From contig NZ_BMSF01000022.1 in NCBI RefSeq assembly GCF_014649015.1, forward strand, positions 34,384 through 98,383: DNA of 64,000 bases, in the 5' to 3' direction. Position 1 is the stretch's first letter; each line of letters begins with the position of its first letter. Source of the stretch: Streptomyces narbonensis. Lineage in GTDB: Bacteria; Actinomycetota; Actinomycetes; Streptomycetales; Streptomycetaceae. Under the pieces are notes generated by a model. That model saw nothing but the letters and a program-made list of their open reading frames with translations, ran no database searches and had not been told where the DNA came from. The position numbers were made by a program, and so were the translations under genes. Below are positions 57,229-64,000 of this stretch, piece after piece.

Positions 57229-57912
57229 TCAGTGGCCACACGCCCACGCGGCCGAGGCCGTCGTGGCCTCGGCGCGGGCCCGCAGCGAGGCCACGGCGGC
57301 CGCCGGGTCCGCCGCTCCGTAGACCGCCGAGCCCGCGACGAACACGTCGGCGCCGGCCTCGGCGCACCGCTCGATGGTGGACTCGGCGACCCCGCCGTCG
57401 ACCTGGAGCCACAGCTCCAGTCCGTGCTTGGAGATCAGTTCCCGGGTCCGGCGGATCTTGGGCAGCATGATGTCGAGGAAGGCCTGGCCGCCGAAGCCGG
57501 GCTCGACCGTCATGATCAGCAGCATGTCGAGCTCGGGGAGCAGGTCCTCGTAAGGCTCGATCGGCGTGGCCGGCTTGAGCGCCATCGAGGCGCGGGCGCC
57601 CTTGGCCCGGATCTCCCGCGCGAGCCGCACGGGCGCGGCCGCGGCCTCGACGTGGAAGGTCACCGAACCGGCGCCCGCCTCCACGTACTGGGGCGCCCAG
57701 CGGTCGGGGTCCTCGATCATCAGGTGGCAGTCGAGCGGCGTCCCCGTCGCCCGGGAGAGCGACTCGACGATCGGCACCCCCAGCGTCAGGTTGGGCACGA
57801 AGTGGTTGTCCATCACGTCGACGTGCAGCCAGTCTGCGCCCTCGACCGCCTTCGCCTCCTCGGCGAGCCGGGCGAAGTCCGCGGACAGGATGCTGGGGTT
57901 GATCTGCGCCAT
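57229..57912 (-). CDS. rpe: Ribulose-phosphate 3-epimerase
   Basis: The 227-residue TIM-barrel enzyme interconverts ribulose 5-phosphate and xylulose 5-phosphate in the pentose phosphate pathway. Signatures are INPSILSADFARLAEEAKAVEGADWLHVDVMDNHFVPNLTLG, DCHLMIEDPD, VTFHVEA, LIMTVEPGFGGQAFL and QVDGGVAESTI, with the two His and two Asp metal or catalytic residues. The start MAQINPSIL at 57912 is at the family position. It is 160 bases upstream of the SorC gene on the same strand and 150 downstream of rsmB. Confidence 0.97.
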   Translation of the reverse strand: MAQINPSILSADFARLAEEAKAVEGADWLHVDVMDNHFVPNLTLGVPIVESLSRATGTPLDCHLMIEDPDRWAPQYVEAGAGSVTFHVEAAAAPVRLAREIRAKGARASMALKPATPIEPYEDLLPELDMLLIMTVEPGFGGQAFLDIMLPKIRRTRELISKHGLELWLQVDGGVAESTIERCAEAGADVFVAGSAVYGAADPAAAVASLRARAEATTASAAWACGH

Positions 57913-58062
57913 GTGCCAAGCCTCCCACGTTCTTGGGTACTTCTTTGCCGCTGAGCGGTTTCGGACCCGGTCCAGACCAATTTCGGTACGAAGCGACGAG
58001 CCGCGGACCGGGACGGACCGGGAGATTGCGGTCAGGTGATCGAGGGGTCGGACGGCCCGGGG

Positions 58063-59475
58063 TCAGGCGGTGCGACGCAGCAGCGCCAGATACATGGCGT
58101 CCGTGCCGTGCAGATGCGGCCACAGCTGGACGTCCGGGCCGTCGCCGAGCGCCGGGACGCCGGGCATGAAGGGGCGGGCGTCGATCAGCTCGGCTCCGCC
58201 GACCTTCTTGAGGACGTCGTCGACGACCACCCGGGTCTCGGCGAGGTGCGGCGAGCAGGTCGCGTAGCCGACGATCCCGCCGACGCGCACGGCGCTCAGC
58301 GCCTCGGTGAGCAGGGCGCGCTGCAGCGGGGCGAAGCCGTCCAGGTCCTCGGGGCGACGGCGCCAGCGGGCCTCGGGGCGGCGGCGCAGGGCGCCGAGAC
58401 CCGAGCAGGGCACGTCCATCAGGACCCGGTCGAAGGAGCCGGGGCGCCACGGCGGGCGGGTGCCGTCGGCGGCGATGACCTGGTAGGCGCCGGGGTTGCC
58501 GGCGAGGGCGCGCTCGACGAGGCGGGCGCGGTGCGGCTGCTTCTCGGAGGCGAGCAGCGCGGCGCCGCGCTCGGACGCGAGGGCGGCGAGGAGGGCGGCC
58601 TTGCCGCCGGGGCCCGCGCAGCCGTCGAGCCAGCGGGCGTCGGACCCCTCGAGCGGCGCGTTGGCCAGGGCCAGGGCGACGAGCTGGCTTCCCTCGTCCT
58701 GGACGCCGGCCCGGCCCTCCTTGACCGCCTCGATGGCGCCGGGCTCGCCGCCCTCGGCCATCCGCAGGGCGTACGGGGACCAGCGGCCCGGCAGCGTCTC
58801 GGTGACCGCGGCGAGCTCCTCGGTGGTGGAGCGGCCGGGGCGGGCGACGAGGGTGACCTCGGGCCGCTCGTTGTCGGCCTCCAGGAGGTCCTCGATGCCC
58901 GCGCGGCCCCCGCCGAGGGCGTCCCAGAGCGCCGAGACGACCCAGCGCGGGTGCGAGTGGACGACGGCGAGGTGGTCCTCGGCGTCCTTCTCGTACGGCG
59001 GGGCGACCTGCGCCACCCAGGCGTCGAGGTCCTGCTGCGAGATCTTCCGCAGCACGGCGTTCACGAACTTGGCCCGTCCGTCGCCGAGCACCACCCGGGC
59101 GAGCTCGACGCTGGCGGAGACGGCCGCGTGCGTCGGGATCCGGGTCCCGAGGAGCTGGTGCGCGCCGAGCGCGAGCACGTCGAGCACGGGCGGGTCGACC
59201 TCGCGCAGCGGCCGGTCGATGCAGGCGGAGATGATCGCGTCGTACGTGCCCTGGCGGCGCAGCGTCCCGTAGACGAGCTCGGTCGCGAGGGCCGCGTCCC
59301 GCCCGTCGAAGTCGCCCTTCTCGCGGGCCTTCCTCAGGAGCGGCGGCAGCACCAGGTTGGCGTAGGCGTCGCGCTCGTCCACCGCCCTCAGCGCCTCGAA
59401 GGCCAGCATCCGGACGGGGTCCTTCTGAGGCCTCCGGTAGGGCTTGTGGGGACGGCGACGTGCCTGCTCGCTCAA
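58063..59475 (-). CDS. rsmB: 16S rRNA m5C967 methyltransferase RsmB
   Basis: The 470-residue protein has an N-terminal NusB-like domain (VRMLAFEALRAVDERDAYANLVLPPLLRKAREKGDFDGRDAALATELVYGTLRRQGTYDAII) and a C-terminal Rossmann-fold SAM methyltransferase domain: WLDGCAGPGGKAALLAAL, IAADGTRPPWRPGSFDRVLMDVPCSGLGALRRRPEARW (catalytic Cys) and VGYATCSPHLAETRVVVD (second Cys). It methylates C967 (E. coli numbering) of 16S rRNA. It probably forms an operon with fmt and the small gene upstream. Confidence 0.95.
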   Translation of the reverse strand: MSEQARRRPHKPYRRPQKDPVRMLAFEALRAVDERDAYANLVLPPLLRKAREKGDFDGRDAALATELVYGTLRRQGTYDAIISACIDRPLREVDPPVLDVLALGAHQLLGTRIPTHAAVSASVELARVVLGDGRAKFVNAVLRKISQQDLDAWVAQVAPPYEKDAEDHLAVVHSHPRWVVSALWDALGGGRAGIEDLLEADNERPEVTLVARPGRSTTEELAAVTETLPGRWSPYALRMAEGGEPGAIEAVKEGRAGVQDEGSQLVALALANAPLEGSDARWLDGCAGPGGKAALLAALASERGAALLASEKQPHRARLVERALAGNPGAYQVIAADGTRPPWRPGSFDRVLMDVPCSGLGALRRRPEARWRRRPEDLDGFAPLQRALLTEALSAVRVGGIVGYATCSPHLAETRVVVDDVLKKVGGAELIDARPFMPGVPALGDGPDVQLWPHLHGTDAMYLALLRRTA

Positions 59476-59512
59476 AGGTGCTCCGCGTGACGAAATGAGG
59501 GGTCGAACCCCC

Positions 59513-59869
59513 TCAGCGTACGTCCGCCGACGTCCCCCGGGGAAAACGCCCCTGGCGGATCGCCCAGCCCTCGGCCGCGATCAGGCACCCGGCCGGCACC
59601 GTGCCACCGCCGTCCGCCTCGAAGGCGACGAGCACGGGCGGCTCGTCGCCGACGAGCCGGGTGACCTCCGCGCGCTCCTCGGGCGTGGGCGCGCGGAATT
59701 CCGGGTCCATGAAGTGCATCGGGCACCGGACGTAGAGGGTGTCCGTGAAGACGACCTCGAGCCCGTGGTGGTACGCGAGGTCGTCGTCGGCGACCAGGGT
59801 GAGCCGGCTGCCGTCGTAGTGACGGACCTCCCAGTCCCACCAGGGCCCTTCGGGAAGCGGCAGCAGCAC
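59513..59869 (-). CDS. Small conserved protein between fmt and rsmB, function unknown
   Basis: I do not recognise the function of this 118-residue protein. It is mostly beta-strand by appearance (WWDWEVRHYDGSRLTLVADDDLAYHHGLEVVFTDTLYVRCPMHFMDPEFRAP, VLVAFEADGGGTVPAGCLIAAEGWAI), with a Cys near its centre. A GTG at 59869 is the start; it lies 4 bases after the fmt stop, so translation is coupled. I recall the same small gene in this place in other Streptomyces, which supports its being real. Confidence 0.65.
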   Translation of the reverse strand: MLLPLPEGPWWDWEVRHYDGSRLTLVADDDLAYHHGLEVVFTDTLYVRCPMHFMDPEFRAPTPEERAEVTRLVGDEPPVLVAFEADGGGTVPAGCLIAAEGWAIRQGRFPRGTSADVR

Positions 59870-59873
59870 GGGG

Positions 59874-60806
59874 TCAGGCCCCCAGCCGCTCCCCCGCGGT
59901 GATGCGGACGCCGCGGGCCCAGTCGGCGGCCTTCATCGGCTTCTTGCCCTGCGGCTGGACCCAGAGGAGCTCGACGGCGTACGAGCCGGTGCCGGCGTAC
60001 ACGTTGTTCTTGCCGACCACGAGCTCGCCCGGGGCGAGGTCGGTGCGGTCCGGGAGGGGGGTGACCTGGATCAGCTTGAGGCGCTCGCCGCGGAAGAGCG
60101 TCCAGGCGCCGGGGGCCGGGGTGCAGCCGCGGACGACCCGGTCGACGCGCAGGGCGGGGGCCGCGAAGTCGACGTGCGCGTCCTCGACCTGGATCTTCGG
60201 GGCGAGGGTGATGCCCTCGACGGGCTGCGGCACGGCCTGGAGCTTGCCTTCCTCGATGCCGTCCATGGTCGCGGCGAGCAGCCCGGCGCCCGCGAAGGCG
60301 AGCCGGGTCAGCAGGTCGCCGCTGGTGTCCGTCGGACGGACGTCCTCGGTGACGACGCCGTAGACCGGGCCCGAATCGAGCCCCTCCTCGATCAGGAAGG
60401 TGGACGCGCCCGTCACCTGGTCGCCGGCCATCAGGGAGTGCTGCACGGGCGCCGCGCCGCGCCAGGCGGGCAGCAGTGAGAAGTGCAGGTTGACCCAGCC
60501 GCGGGCGGGGATGTCGAGGGCGACCTTGGGAAGCAGCGCGCCGTAGGCGACGACCGGGCAGCAGTCCGGGGCGATCTCCCGGAGCCGGGCGAGGAAGTCC
60601 TCGTCGCGGGGCCGGACCGGCTTGAGGACCTCGATGCCGGCCTCCTCGGCCCGCTGGGCCACCGGACTGGCGACGAGCCGTCGCCCGCGCCCCGCCGGGG
60701 CGTCCGGGCGGGTGACCACGGCGGCCACCTCGTGCCGGCCGGAGGCGAGCAGGGCGTCCAGGGCGGGAACGGCGACCTCGGGGGTGCCTGCGAAGACGAG
60801 CTTCAT
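59874..60806 (-). CDS. fmt: Methionyl-tRNA formyltransferase
   Basis: The 310-residue enzyme formylates initiator Met-tRNA. It has the N-terminal formyltransferase domain (MKLVFAGTPEVAVPALDALLASGRHEVAAVVTRPDAPAGRGRRLVASPVAQRAEEAGIEV), catalytic WVNLHFSLLPAWRGAAPVQHSLMAGDQVTGASTFLIEEGLDSGPV with Asn-His and Asp, and the C-terminal OB-like tRNA-binding domain. It heads the fmt, small gene, rsmB operon and is divergent from the HTH gene at 61037. Confidence 0.97.
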   Translation of the reverse strand: MKLVFAGTPEVAVPALDALLASGRHEVAAVVTRPDAPAGRGRRLVASPVAQRAEEAGIEVLKPVRPRDEDFLARLREIAPDCCPVVAYGALLPKVALDIPARGWVNLHFSLLPAWRGAAPVQHSLMAGDQVTGASTFLIEEGLDSGPVYGVVTEDVRPTDTSGDLLTRLAFAGAGLLAATMDGIEEGKLQAVPQPVEGITLAPKIQVEDAHVDFAAPALRVDRVVRGCTPAPGAWTLFRGERLKLIQVTPLPDRTDLAPGELVVGKNNVYAGTGSYAVELLWVQPQGKKPMKAADWARGVRITAGERLGA

Positions 60807-60873
60807 GGGTGGCGGCTGCCTGTCTGTCCGGGGGCTTTACGGGCAGCGCACCAGTCTAGAGGGCCCACGCGAA

Positions 60874-60922
60874 GGGGGCGTACGGAAGGACGAGCGCCCC
60901 GCGCATATGCGTGTACGCCCCC
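60874..60922. promoter_or_regulatory. Inverted repeat and palindrome in the fmt/HTH divergent region
   Basis: GGGGGCGTAC (60874-60883) pairs with GTACGCCCCC (60913-60922), and the loop contains the palindrome CGCATATGCG (60902-60911). It lies between divergent genes and could be a binding site of the HTH protein. Confidence 0.4.
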
Positions 60923-61036
60923 GCAGCGTGACCCAACTCCCGGTGGCGCGTTGGTCAAGAGAGATTGACCGAATCGGGTCGCCGTTCCCCCCCCCTGCGA
61001 CCCGCCCCCTTAATCGCCGGTTCGAGAGGCTTTCAC

Positions 61037-61555
61037 ATGGCCGACCACGCAACCCACGACGCCCAAGCCCGGGCGAGTCTGCACCTCTTGGTGCGGGACA
61101 TCGAGCGGGTCCGGCGGCAGGTGGACGCACTGCGCACACTCACGGCCCAGCTGGGCAATGTCTACCGTCCCCGCCGCTCCGGCCCGTCGACGGGCTTCGT
61201 CGTCTACGGGCGCGCGCCCGCCCCGACCGTCCGCCTCGCCCAGGAGCTGCGGGACAGCGTCGAGACCCTGGTGACCGCGGCGGTCGACTTCGACCGCTCG
61301 CTCGGCTTCTCGTGGGACGCGGTGGGTTCCGCGCTCGGTGTCACCAAGCAGGCCGTCCACCGCCGTTACGGTGCCCGCCGCGCACCGCAGCCCGGCGTCC
61401 CCGCGGAGCAGGACCACGCCACGGAGCCGGGCGTGACCCGCACCCTTCCCGCGGTGCCCGCCGCCCGCTCGATGCCGCCGCAGCCCACCTCGGGCAGCGC
61501 CACCCTCCGCGAGGACCCGCGCCCCTCGGCCCTCCCCGGCCCGCGCAACGGCTGA
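61037..61555 (+). CDS. HTH-containing protein of unknown function
   Basis: The 172-residue protein has a helical N-terminal half (RASLHLLVRDIERVRRQVDALRTLTAQLG), a hydrophilic stretch, then a helix-turn-helix-like segment FDRSLGFSWDAVGSALGVTKQAVHRRYGARR (about 92-122) and a Pro-rich C-terminus. It may bind DNA; no partner is known. The ATG at 61037 follows GAGAGG; the longer frame from 60965 begins near the divergent promoter. It is divergent from fmt and convergent with priA. Confidence 0.65.
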   Translation: MADHATHDAQARASLHLLVRDIERVRRQVDALRTLTAQLGNVYRPRRSGPSTGFVVYGRAPAPTVRLAQELRDSVETLVTAAVDFDRSLGFSWDAVGSALGVTKQAVHRRYGARRAPQPGVPAEQDHATEPGVTRTLPAVPAARSMPPQPTSGSATLREDPRPSALPGPRNG

Positions 61556-61650
61556 CCCGCTCCGGGCCTCCGACGGCCGCCCGCCCCACCGGGGCCGGCG
61601 GCCGTCGCGCGTCATGGCGGTGGAGACGCCGGGCGGTGCCGACGGCGGCG

Positions 61651-63789
61651 TCAGCCGATGTCCGGCGGGTCGACGCGGATCCGCACCGGTTCGCCGCCAC
61701 CGCGAGCGAGCCCGGCCGCCCGGGCCTGCTTGAGGGCCGCCGCCAGGGCCGCCCCGCTGCCCGGCGGCACCCGGACCAGGGCGCGCTCCCACTGCTCGCC
61801 GGGGGGCGTGTCCCCGGGGCGCCGCGGCCCGCCGGGGCGGACCACCGGCAGCGGTACCGGACCGAGGACCTCGGCGTCGCCCGGCAGCCCGGCCGCCGCC
61901 AGGAAGCCCTCGACGGCCGCCGGCGGTCCGGACACCGCGGCCATCCGGGAGACCGGCGGGAAGCCCAGCTCGGCCCGCTCGGCCAGCTCCCGCTGGGCGT
62001 GGCCCACCGGGTCCCAGCGGACGAGCGCCTGGACCGGACGGAGCGTCGGCTCGGCGACCACGACGACCGTGCCGCCCTCGGGCTGCCCCCGCACCAGCGA
62101 AGCCGCGTCGATCCAGCGGCGCAGCGCCTCCTCGCCCGCGCGCAGGTCCGGCCTGCCGAGCATGGCCCAGCCGTCGAGGAGCAGCGCGGCCGCGTAGCCG
62201 CCCTCGGCGACGGGTTCGGCGCCGGGGGTGGAGACGACGAGCGCGGGGCGCCCGGGCACGGTGTCGAGGATGTGGTCGCGCCCCGAGGTCCGCACCGGCA
62301 CCGCGGGAAACGCCCGGCCGAGCTCCTCCGCCGTGCGCCGCGCGCCCACGATCTGGGCCCGCAGCCGGTTCGATCCGCACGCCACGCAGTGCCAGTCGGG
62401 GGCGCCGCGCCCGCACCAGCCGCAGCGCAGCTCCTGCTGCTCGGGGGCTTCCAGGGGCCCGGCGCAGTGACGGCAGCGCGCGGGCGTCCGGCAGCGCTCG
62501 CAGGCCAGCCGGGGCACGTATCCGCGCCGGGGCACCTGGACGAGCACCGGCCCGGTCTTCAGCCCCTCCCGTACGGCCTGCCAGGCCAGCGAGGGCAGCC
62601 GGGCCGCGCGGGCGGCCTCGTCGCGGGCCAGTTCGCCGTCGCCGACGGTCCGGATCAGGGGGGCGGCCCTGCGGACCTGCTCGCGTCCGGCGCCGAGGGC
62701 CTTGGCCCAGCCGGACTCCACCAGCTGGGCGGCCTCGACGGTGCAGCTCGTGCTGCCGAGGAGGAAGGCGCACCGGTCGTGGGCGGCGCGCAGCAGCAGC
62801 ACCTCGCGCGCGTGGGGCTGTGGAGCGTGCGGCTCGCTGTGGCTGCCGTCGCCGTCGTCCCAGATGACGGCGAGCCCGAGGTCCCGCACGGGGGCGAACA
62901 TCGCGGCCCGGGTGCCGACGACGGCGCGCACGGAGCCGCGCCGGACGGCGAGCCACTGCCCGTACCGCTTCTCGGGGCCCGCTTCGGCAGTGAGGAGCGC
63001 GTGCCGCCCCTCCCCCAGGACCTCGGTCAGCGCCGCGTCGACCCGGCCGGCCGCCCGTCCGTCCGGTACGACGACGAGGGCGCCCCGGCCCGAGGCCAGG
63101 GTCGCGGCGACGGCACGGGCGATCTCCTCGGCCCAGTGCGGTCCCGGCAGCGCGTTCCACACGGCCCGGGGTGCTCCGCCGCGCGCGAGGGAGGTCAGGA
63201 AGGCGGGCCCCTGCTCGTACCGCTGCCAGGTCCCCGGCTCCGGGGGCTCCGGCGGTGGCATCGGCTCCGGGGAGGTCCGGCCCTCGGCGCGGGCGCTGCG
63301 CGGCGGCACGGCGAGCTGGAGCACGTCGGCGAGGCTGCCCGCGTACCGGTCGGCGACGGCCCGGGCGAGGCCGAGCAGCTCGGGGCCGAGCACCGGCTCG
63401 GGCGAGACGACGTCGGCGAGGGCGGCGAGGGGTCCGGAGTAGTCGGAGGTGGCCCGCCGCTCGACGAGGAAGCCGTCGATCAGCCGCCCGCCCTCACGGC
63501 GTCCGTTCCGCACCTGGTGGGCGCCCGCCCCGAACCGCACCCGGACGCGCACCCCGGGCCGGGCGACGCCGTCGAGCTCCTCCGGGACCGCGTAGTCGAA
63601 GAACTGGTCGAGGTGGAGCGACCCCTTGTTCACGACGACCCGGGCGACGGGCAGCTCCTTGGCCAGAGCGGCCCCCCGCCAGGTCCGCGGCTTGGCCCGC
63701 GGCACGTTCGCCTTCCGCACGGTCTCCCGGATGAGCGCGAGCTGCTCGGGCCCGTCCGTGGTCTCGTCGTGCTCCTTCTCGCTGCTCAC
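61651..63789 (-). CDS. priA: Primosomal protein N' (PriA) with degenerate helicase motifs
   Basis: The 712-residue protein has an N-terminal 3' DNA-binding domain (VARVVVNKGSLHLDQFFDYAVPEELDGVARPGVRVRVRFGA), a helicase-like region and the zinc-binding segment (ACERCRTPARCRHCAGPLEAPEQQELRCGWCGRGAPDWHCVACGS, eight Cys) near the middle. The Walker A region where GVTGSGKT is expected reads NALPGPHWAEE, and the DEEH box is replaced by IWDDGDGSH. Actinobacterial PriA proteins are known to lack a working helicase, so this fits. It may assist replication restart by DNA binding alone. The GTG at 63789 was preferred over 63813 because the longer form adds a few unconserved residues. It is downstream of metK. 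Confidence 0.9.
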   Translation of the reverse strand: MSSEKEHDETTDGPEQLALIRETVRKANVPRAKPRTWRGAALAKELPVARVVVNKGSLHLDQFFDYAVPEELDGVARPGVRVRVRFGAGAHQVRNGRREGGRLIDGFLVERRATSDYSGPLAALADVVSPEPVLGPELLGLARAVADRYAGSLADVLQLAVPPRSARAEGRTSPEPMPPPEPPEPGTWQRYEQGPAFLTSLARGGAPRAVWNALPGPHWAEEIARAVAATLASGRGALVVVPDGRAAGRVDAALTEVLGEGRHALLTAEAGPEKRYGQWLAVRRGSVRAVVGTRAAMFAPVRDLGLAVIWDDGDGSHSEPHAPQPHAREVLLLRAAHDRCAFLLGSTSCTVEAAQLVESGWAKALGAGREQVRRAAPLIRTVGDGELARDEAARAARLPSLAWQAVREGLKTGPVLVQVPRRGYVPRLACERCRTPARCRHCAGPLEAPEQQELRCGWCGRGAPDWHCVACGSNRLRAQIVGARRTAEELGRAFPAVPVRTSGRDHILDTVPGRPALVVSTPGAEPVAEGGYAAALLLDGWAMLGRPDLRAGEEALRRWIDAASLVRGQPEGGTVVVVAEPTLRPVQALVRWDPVGHAQRELAERAELGFPPVSRMAAVSGPPAAVEGFLAAAGLPGDAEVLGPVPLPVVRPGGPRRPGDTPPGEQWERALVRVPPGSGAALAAALKQARAAGLARGGGEPVRIRVDPPDIG

Positions 63790-63826
63790 AGCCCCATACC
63801 TACCAGACGGCACCGACAGTCAGGCA

Positions 63827-63868
63827 GACGGAAGCCCGGCGCCCCCCAAGGGGTACCGGGCTTCCGTC
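63827..63868 (-). terminator. Hairpin between metK and priA
   Basis: GACGGAAGCCCGG pairs perfectly with CCGGGCTTCCGTC (13 bp) over a 16-base loop, just beyond the metK stop codon and 38 bases before priA starts. It would end metK transcripts. Confidence 0.8.
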
Positions 63869-63915
63869 ACGTACAGCCGGGAGTTTCCGGGATCCGGGTC
63901 GCCGGAGTCCGGGAC

Positions 63916-64000
63916 CTACAGACCCGCGGCCTTCCTGAGGGCGTCCACGCGGTCGGTGCGCTCCCAGGTGAAGTCCGGCAGCTCGCGGCCGAAGTGGCCG
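63916..64000 (-). CDS. metK: S-adenosylmethionine synthetase, C-terminal end only
   Basis: The visible 27 residues, read on the minus strand, are GHFGRELPDFTWERTDRV DALRKAAGL followed by TAG at 63916-63918. This is the very C-terminus of methionine adenosyltransferase (the GHFGRE motif and the DALRxAAGL end are characteristic). The rest of the gene is beyond the window. Its product makes AdoMet from methionine and ATP. The position upstream of priA agrees with other Streptomyces. Confidence 0.93.
   Translation of the reverse strand, partial: GHFGRELPDFTWERTDRVDALRKAAGL

Noticed and set aside
59513..59869. Possible artefact between fmt and rsmB
   Set aside because: Coupling to fmt and a non-biased composition make it likely real, so it is listed as a feature.
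1..64000. Many long open frames opposite real genes
   Set aside because: They are GC-bias shadows with Arg/Ala/Pro-rich translations and no family motifs. Real genes have clear motifs on the other frame.
1..64000. Prophage, integrative element or biosynthetic cluster
   Set aside because: No integrase, transposase, phage structural, PKS/NRPS or terpene genes were seen, and the gene order is the usual core.

Overview
The window is high-GC actinobacterial chromosome and almost certainly Streptomyces. GC-rich codon use, frequent GTG/TTG starts, a sigma-R-type promoter before rbpA, the sporulation pair smeA-sffA and a DasR-type chitinase promoter all point there. From memory, the gene order (smeA, sffA, MocR regulator, yczE, GDPD, UMF1 transporter, rbpA, fxsA, ppm1 ... 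hisG, hisE, ribH, ribBA, ribM, ribE, ribD, chitinase, ROK ... guaB1, rpe, rsmB, fmt, priA, metK) follows the SCO1410s-SCO1476 part of the S. coelicolor core. No tRNA, rRNA, CRISPR array, intact transposase, prophage or biosynthetic cluster was seen.

Layout. 1-4.7 kb: the end of a PxpC/KipA-type gene meets a fused HyuA-HyuB 5-oxoprolinase tail to tail; the gene upstream of the oxoprolinase is a broken glycosyltransferase. 5-9.5 kb: HEAT-repeat and ankyrin proteins, then smeA-sffA. 9.5-19.7 kb: MocR regulator/YczE pair, GDPD, UMF1 transporter, rbpA, fxsA, ppm1, an amidohydrolase, an AsnC regulator and a small Cys-rich protein. Two palindromic elements bounded by CTAG lie here, each supplying the stop codon of the gene before it. 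19.7-26.3 kb: an APH-like/AttH-like two-gene operon with a TetR-type operator, acyl-CoA dehydrogenase, a Tat-exported C39-like peptidase and a uridine-kinase-like protein. 26.3-31.7 kb: a candidate small RNA, a TPR-AAA+ protein of the CbxX/EccA type, two CNNM/CorC membrane proteins and a PH-domain protein. 31.7-37.4 kb: hisG and hisE behind a ribD-ribE-ribM-ribBA-ribH operon that starts with an FMN riboswitch.

37.4-46.2 kb: a secreted modular GH18 chitinase with the classical chi direct repeats, a 13-unit 16-bp minisatellite, an NmrA-like reductase, a ROK repressor divergent from an MFS exporter, a uracil permease and a DUF5995 protein. 46.2-51.9 kb: a probable lysine-catabolic module made of DavB-like lysine 2-monooxygenase, DavA-like 5-aminovaleramidase, an AsnC regulator and a cationic-amino-acid permease. 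The davA and permease upstream regions share a three-box TTGCGC array with matching spacing. 52-64 kb: GDSL hydrolase, GNAT, GuaB1, a lipoprotein RNase Sa-type enzyme with its barstar, a SorC regulator with three tandem 14-mers, then rpe, rsmB, fmt, an HTH protein, a motif-degenerate PriA and the 3' end of metK.

Most of the region is conserved housekeeping. The parts most worth study are the TTGCGC-linked lysine module, the candidate sRNA, the CTAG palindromes, the P-loop-degenerate SffA, the minisatellite and the glycosyltransferase scar. Family assignments come from motif recognition without database searches.
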